The notes under the pieces are model-generated. The model was not told where the DNA came from. It did not search any database and saw only the letters and a program-made list of their open reading frames with translations. Below, piece after piece: positions 60,928-64,000 of a DNA stretch of 64,000 bases. The stretch spans positions 62,001-126,000 of the forward strand of contig NZ_BCFL01000032.1 in assembly GCF_002217755.1 (NCBI RefSeq), in the 5' to 3' direction. The stretch's first letter is position 1. Each line of letters opens with the position of its first letter. Made by a program: the position numbers and the translations under genes. This DNA is from Streptomyces hyaluromycini. Lineage in GTDB: Bacteria; Actinomycetota; Actinomycetes; Streptomycetales; Streptomycetaceae.

Positions 60928-61341
60928 ATGACCGAGTACACGACCGACGCCCCGCGCGAGCCGGGCAGCCAGTGGTACGACAGCGAGGCCGGGCCTCTGG
61001 TCCGCCCCTACGCCATGACCGGGGGCCGCACCAAACCCGGCCCCACCGGCGTCAAGTTCGACCTGATCGCCCTGGTCACGCTCGACCCGGGCGCGGTCGG
61101 CACCGACGACGACGCCGCGCTCGGCCCCGAACACCGGGCGCTGGTCGACCTGTGCCGGCTGGAGACGCAGTCCGTCGCCGAACTCGCCGCCGGCGCCGAC
61201 CTCCCCGTGGGCGTGGTCCGGGTGCTCCTGGGCGACCTGCTGGAACTGGGCCGGGTCACGGTGAGCCGCCCGGTGCCCCCGGCCCAGCTGCCTGACGAAC
61301 GGATTCTGCGCGAGGTCATCGAGGGATTGCGGGCACTGTAG
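60928..61341 (+). CDS. cvnC: conservon DUF742 protein (CvnC), 137 aa
   Basis: The DUF742 signature is present: VRPYAMTGGRTKPGPTGVKF, DLIALVT, then the helical part LVDLCRLETQSVAELAAGAD with PVGVVRVLLGDLLELGRVTV. It is a winged-helix-like protein that accompanies the kinase and GTPase in conservons. It lies 18 bp after cvnB, as usual. The distance to cvnD is unusually long (188 bp). Confidence 0.94.
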   Translation: MTEYTTDAPREPGSQWYDSEAGPLVRPYAMTGGRTKPGPTGVKFDLIALVTLDPGAVGTDDDAALGPEHRALVDLCRLETQSVAELAAGADLPVGVVRVLLGDLLELGRVTVSRPVPPAQLPDERILREVIEGLRAL

Positions 61342-61529
61342 ATGAGCATCCGGAACCAACCGGGCGCGAGCCGGTCAGAACAGACGCGTTCCGGTCCAAC
61401 CGTCCGCGACGGGGCGGCAGTTGTCATGATGCTGGCTTCGCACCATCCCGTGCCGCTTCGCGGCTGTCCCGACGTCTGCCGCAGCAGGTTCTCCAAGCCC
61501 TCCCGAGAGCCCTCCCGAGAGAAGTGATC
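61342..61529 (+). other. 188-bp gap inside the conservon
   Basis: cvnC and cvnD usually touch or overlap, but here 188 bp lie between them. An ATG immediately after the cvnC stop begins a 61-codon frame that does not resemble a conservon protein. A 12-bp unit CCCTCCCGAGAG is tandemly duplicated at the end (about 61500-61522). The gap may carry an internal promoter for cvnD. Confidence 0.4.
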
Positions 61530-62135
61530 ATGGTCTCCGAGCACTCCGAGTCCACCGCCGACGACGCATCGGCCATGGCGCTCAAGATATTGGTCGCCGG
61601 CGGCTTCGGCGTCGGGAAGACGACCCTGGTCGGCGCCGTCAGCGAGATCCGGCCGCTGCGCACCGAGGAAATGCTCAGCGAAGCGGGCCAGCTGGTGGAC
61701 GACACGGACGGCGTGGACCAGAAGGTCACCACCACCGTCGCCATGGACTTCGGCCGCATCACCATCCGCTCCGGCCTCTCCCTGTACCTCTTCGGCACCC
61801 CGGGCCAGGACCGCTTCTGGTTCCTCTGGGACGAGCTCTCGCAAGGAGCACTCGGCGCCGTCGTCCTCGCCGACACCCGGCGCCTCGAGGACTGCTTCCC
61901 GGCGGTCGACTACTTCGAGCACCGGCACATCCCGTTCGTCGTCGCCGTCAACTGCTTCACCGGCGCCCGCACTTACGGCGCCGCTGACGTCTGCCGCGCC
62001 CTCGACCTGGACCAGGGCACGCCCGTGGTCCTGTGCGACGCCCGGGACCGGGACTCCGGCAAGGAGGTGCTGATCCGGCTCGTCGAGTACGCCGGACGGA
62101 TGCACACCGCCCGGCTCCTCGACTCGGTGGGCTGA
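61530..62135 (+). CDS. cvnD: conservon small GTPase (CvnD), 201 aa
   Basis: ATG 61530 is used; an in-frame GTG at 61524 is possible. GTPase motifs are KILVAGGFGVGKTTLVGAVS (P-loop), a Thr-containing switch I (VDQKVTTTVAMDFGRI), switch II LYLFGTPGQDRFWFLWDEL, and the base-specificity region VAVNCFTGA, where the usual NKxD is altered as in other Cvn GTPases. It is an Arf/Rab-like protein of the DUF258/MglA group, the output switch of the conservon. Confidence 0.93.
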   Translation: MVSEHSESTADDASAMALKILVAGGFGVGKTTLVGAVSEIRPLRTEEMLSEAGQLVDDTDGVDQKVTTTVAMDFGRITIRSGLSLYLFGTPGQDRFWFLWDELSQGALGAVVLADTRRLEDCFPAVDYFEHRHIPFVVAVNCFTGARTYGAADVCRALDLDQGTPVVLCDARDRDSGKEVLIRLVEYAGRMHTARLLDSVG

Positions 62136-62138
62136 GCC

Positions 62139-62567
62139 TCAGCCCGTGAGGTCCTTGAGCGCCACCACCTTCTCCACGGTGACCCGGACCAGCAGCTCGC
62201 CGGGGACGCCGTTGCGGGCGCCGAACTCCTCCGCACGCTCCGCCCCCATGTAGCGAGCAGAGATCCGGGTGGCCGAATCACGGAGTTCGCCCAGGTCCTC
62301 CGACAGCCGGGCGCGCCCGTTCAGCACCACGAAGTGGAAGGGGGGCCGGTCGTCGTCCACACAGAGGGCGACACGCCCGTCACGGGCGAGATTGCGCCCT
62401 TTCACGGTGTCCTTGCCGGTGTTGAAGACCAGCTCGTCCCCGTCCAGCAGAAACCAGATGGGGGCCACATGCGGGCTGCCATCGGCGTTGACGGTGGACA
62501 GTTTGCCGGTGCGGGTGCCGTGCGAGACGAACGCCCGCCATTCCTCGTCGGTCATCTTCTCTGCCAT
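62139..62567 (-). CDS. PPOX-class F420-dependent oxidoreductase, 142 aa
   Basis: This is a single split-barrel domain of the pyridoxamine-phosphate-oxidase fold. Family segments are TGKLSTVNADGSPHVAPIWF, FNTGKDTVKGRNLARDGRVA and CVDDDRPPFHFVVLNGRARL. The K-G-R-N-L pattern is typical of the F420-binding group. It reduces an unknown substrate using F420H2. It is convergent with cvnD (3-bp gap), so it is not part of the conservon transcript. Confidence 0.9.
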   Translation of the reverse strand: MAEKMTDEEWRAFVSHGTRTGKLSTVNADGSPHVAPIWFLLDGDELVFNTGKDTVKGRNLARDGRVALCVDDDRPPFHFVVLNGRARLSEDLGELRDSATRISARYMGAERAEEFGARNGVPGELLVRVTVEKVVALKDLTG

Positions 62568-62662
62568 GTCCCCATCCTCCTTGCCCGGACGCCGGTGGTG
62601 GGGAAGGCTGGCGGAGAGATCCTCCAGCCAGGGGGAGACGCTACACGGGGAGACGCTACGAC

Positions 62663-63076
62663 ATGGCGCAGAACCAGGGACTCGGCTGGCTGCTCGACGA
62701 CCTGACCGAGCGCGTGGAGCACGTACGGCACGCGCTGGTCCTGTCGAACGACGGACTGGTCACAGGAGCGAGCACAGGACTACGCAGGGAGGACGCGGAG
62801 CATCTGGCGGCCGTCGCCTCCGGGCTGCACAGCCTCGCCAAGGGCTCCGGACGCCACTTCGGCGCGGGCCAGGTCCGCCAGACGATGATCGAGTACGACG
62901 AGGCGGTCCTGTTCGTCACCGCGGCCGGAGCCGGCAGCTGCCTGTGCGTGCTCAGCGGCGCGGAGGCCGACATCGGCCAGATCGCCTATGAGATGACCCT
63001 GCTGGTCAACCGCGTCGGAGAACACCTCGGAGTGGACGCCCGGCAACCGGAGCGTTCCTCCGTCGTAGACCTCTGA
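62663..63076 (+). CDS. solo roadblock/LC7 protein, CvnB-like, 137 aa
   Basis: The core GLGWLLDDLTERVEHVRHAL, SNDGLVTGASTGLRREDAEH and AAVASGLHSLAKGSGRHFG is nearly the same as in CvnB of this window. No kinase, DUF742 or GTPase gene follows. It could exchange with CvnB in the adjacent conservon or regulate another GTPase. It has an own promoter region of about 95 bp, divergent from the F420 oxidoreductase. Confidence 0.9.
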   Translation: MAQNQGLGWLLDDLTERVEHVRHALVLSNDGLVTGASTGLRREDAEHLAAVASGLHSLAKGSGRHFGAGQVRQTMIEYDEAVLFVTAAGAGSCLCVLSGAEADIGQIAYEMTLLVNRVGEHLGVDARQPERSSVVDL

Positions 63077-63203
63077 CCTGCTGATTCATCCCCGGCGGTG
63101 GAGTTATCCACAGGCCCGCCACGAGTCTCGCCGAAACGGCTACGGTCTTTTCCACGGCGAGCGCACCGGGCGCGAGCCACCCACTCCACGGGGGAGTACG
63201 ACC

Positions 63204-64000
63204 ATGTCCGGCACCACCCTCACCCAGTCCCGCCCGCTCACCTGCCCGCCGAGCCGCGCCGCCCGAGAACTGGGCCTCAAGCGGGGCGAGTTCGATCTCG
63301 CGGTACACCTCGGACGGATCCGCACCGTACCCGACGAGGGAGGCGGCGGAGGCCGCCGCGTCCCACGGACCGAGATCGACCGGCTCCAGGGCCGGGCCGA
63401 AGCCCTCCGCGAGAGCGTGCAGGCCGTGGGGACGACCGAGGGAGCGGCCCTGATGGGGATCCCTGCGGGCAGGTTCACCCGCGTGGCGAAACTCGGCCTG
63501 GTGACTCCGGTGAAGTGGTACCCGAACCGCTACCGGGCCGTGGTCTGGCTCTACCTGGCGGAGGAGCTACGGCTGTTCGCGGCCGACGAGAAGAACACGC
63601 GGCTGCTCACCGGCCGTACGCCCGCGGAGCTGAGCGACCGGCTGAGGGCGGGCGCGGACCAGCGGGCCCGCAACTGGCGCGGACGCCACTGCGGTTTCCT
63701 GCTGAGGCAGGCGGACGGGCCGTGGGAGCGGGCCGGGGTGGTGGCCGGCTTCCTGGACGCCGGTGAGATCGACGACGTGCTCACGGACCCTTACGAACGC
63801 GCCCATGTCACGGCCTCGCGGCCGGCACCGCCCGCCCACGGCGCACCGGGCTCGCCGGCCGCGCAGCTCGCCGAGGAGCTCATGACGGCGGCCGATCCGG
63901 ACGAGATCGACTGGTTCAGGCACGACCTGGCCAGGGAAGTGGCGCAAGCCCGCACGCACCGGTTGGCGCCCCGCCCCGCCGCACCGTCCCGGCACCCCGC
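63204..64000 (+). CDS. DUF6397-like protein, 5' part (runs off the window)
   Basis: ATG 63204 is preceded by GGGGGAG. At least 265 residues are encoded without a stop. Recognisable segments are CPPSRAARELGLKRGEFDLA (an HTH-like start), RVAKLGLVTPVKWYPNRYRA, VVWLYLAEELRLFAADEKNT and LLTGRTPAELSDRLRAGADQ, matching the DUF6397 family of streptomycetes. The C-terminal part becomes Ala/Pro-rich. The function is unknown, and a DNA-binding role is only suggested by the N-terminal helix pattern. Confidence 0.75.
   Translation, partial: MSGTTLTQSRPLTCPPSRAARELGLKRGEFDLAVHLGRIRTVPDEGGGGGRRVPRTEIDRLQGRAEALRESVQAVGTTEGAALMGIPAGRFTRVAKLGLVTPVKWYPNRYRAVVWLYLAEELRLFAADEKNTRLLTGRTPAELSDRLRAGADQRARNWRGRHCGFLLRQADGPWERAGVVAGFLDAGEIDDVLTDPYERAHVTASRPAPPAHGAPGSPAAQLAEELMTAADPDEIDWFRHDLAREVAQARTHRLAPRPAAPSRHP

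Noticed and set aside
1..64000. CRISPR arrays, tRNA or rRNA genes
   Set aside because: No regularly spaced direct repeats and no cloverleaf or rRNA-like sequence were recognised; the only tandem repeats are the 24-bp pair at 52941-52990 and the short unit near 61500.

Overview
The window looks like a Streptomyces chromosome segment. GC is very high almost throughout, GTG starts and 4-bp ATGA/GTGA overlaps are frequent, and the right part carries a complete conservon (sensor kinase, roadblock, DUF742, small GTPase), a divergent xylA / xylB-ROK locus and several families typical of the genus. I saw no rRNA, tRNA or CRISPR array.

Layout. 1-3.75 kb: end of an alpha/beta hydrolase, two small genes, and broken pieces of a HAD phosphatase, a tyrosine integrase, an IS3-type transposase and a DUF6624 protein. 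3.9-10.1 kb: a compact locus with an MMPL exporter, an unrecognised possibly PrnB/IDO-like protein, a group II PLP decarboxylase with an unusual active site, and a WS/DGAT-type acyltransferase; it reads like a small specialised-metabolite or lipid locus. 10.1-34.4 kb: a minus-strand operon (ABC exporter, double-NUDIX protein, NUDIX, PCMT-like methyltransferase, NUDIX, APH-type kinase, methyltransferase fragment) whose ABC gene is cut at the D-loop by a 15,022-bp Tn554-like transposon (15739-30760). That transposon carries tnpA-tnpB-tnpC, a 2073-residue Rhs/YD-repeat protein with a candidate membrane immunity protein, and a regulator/MFS efflux pair with two palindromic operators. Upstream of the ABC gene lie an AlkC-like gene and a TauD-like gene, each in frame but broken by nonsense codons.

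34.8-40.2 kb: remnant of an integrative element (winged-helix membrane protein, excisionase, tyrosine integrase). Its integrase is interrupted by a 3,269-bp composite transposon built from an IS1380-family copy, an AraC-family regulator, a TIGR03086 protein and a 175-bp solo IS end, flanked by a perfect 4-bp CTAG target duplication.

40.2-64 kb: ordinary, well-kept Streptomyces core sequence: aldehyde dehydrogenase with a GAF regulator, APC permease-formamidase followed by a secreted amidase, xylose catabolism (ROK regulator, xylB, divergent xylA), secreted phytase-like and lipase-like enzymes, small membrane or unknown proteins, a MHYT sensor, the conservon, an F420/PPOX oxidoreductase, a solo roadblock protein and a DUF6397 gene running off the end. 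The strongest signals are the two precisely delimited mobile elements, the Rhs toxin-immunity cargo, the interrupted NUDIX/PCMT operon and the decarboxylase with aldehyde-synthase-like residues.
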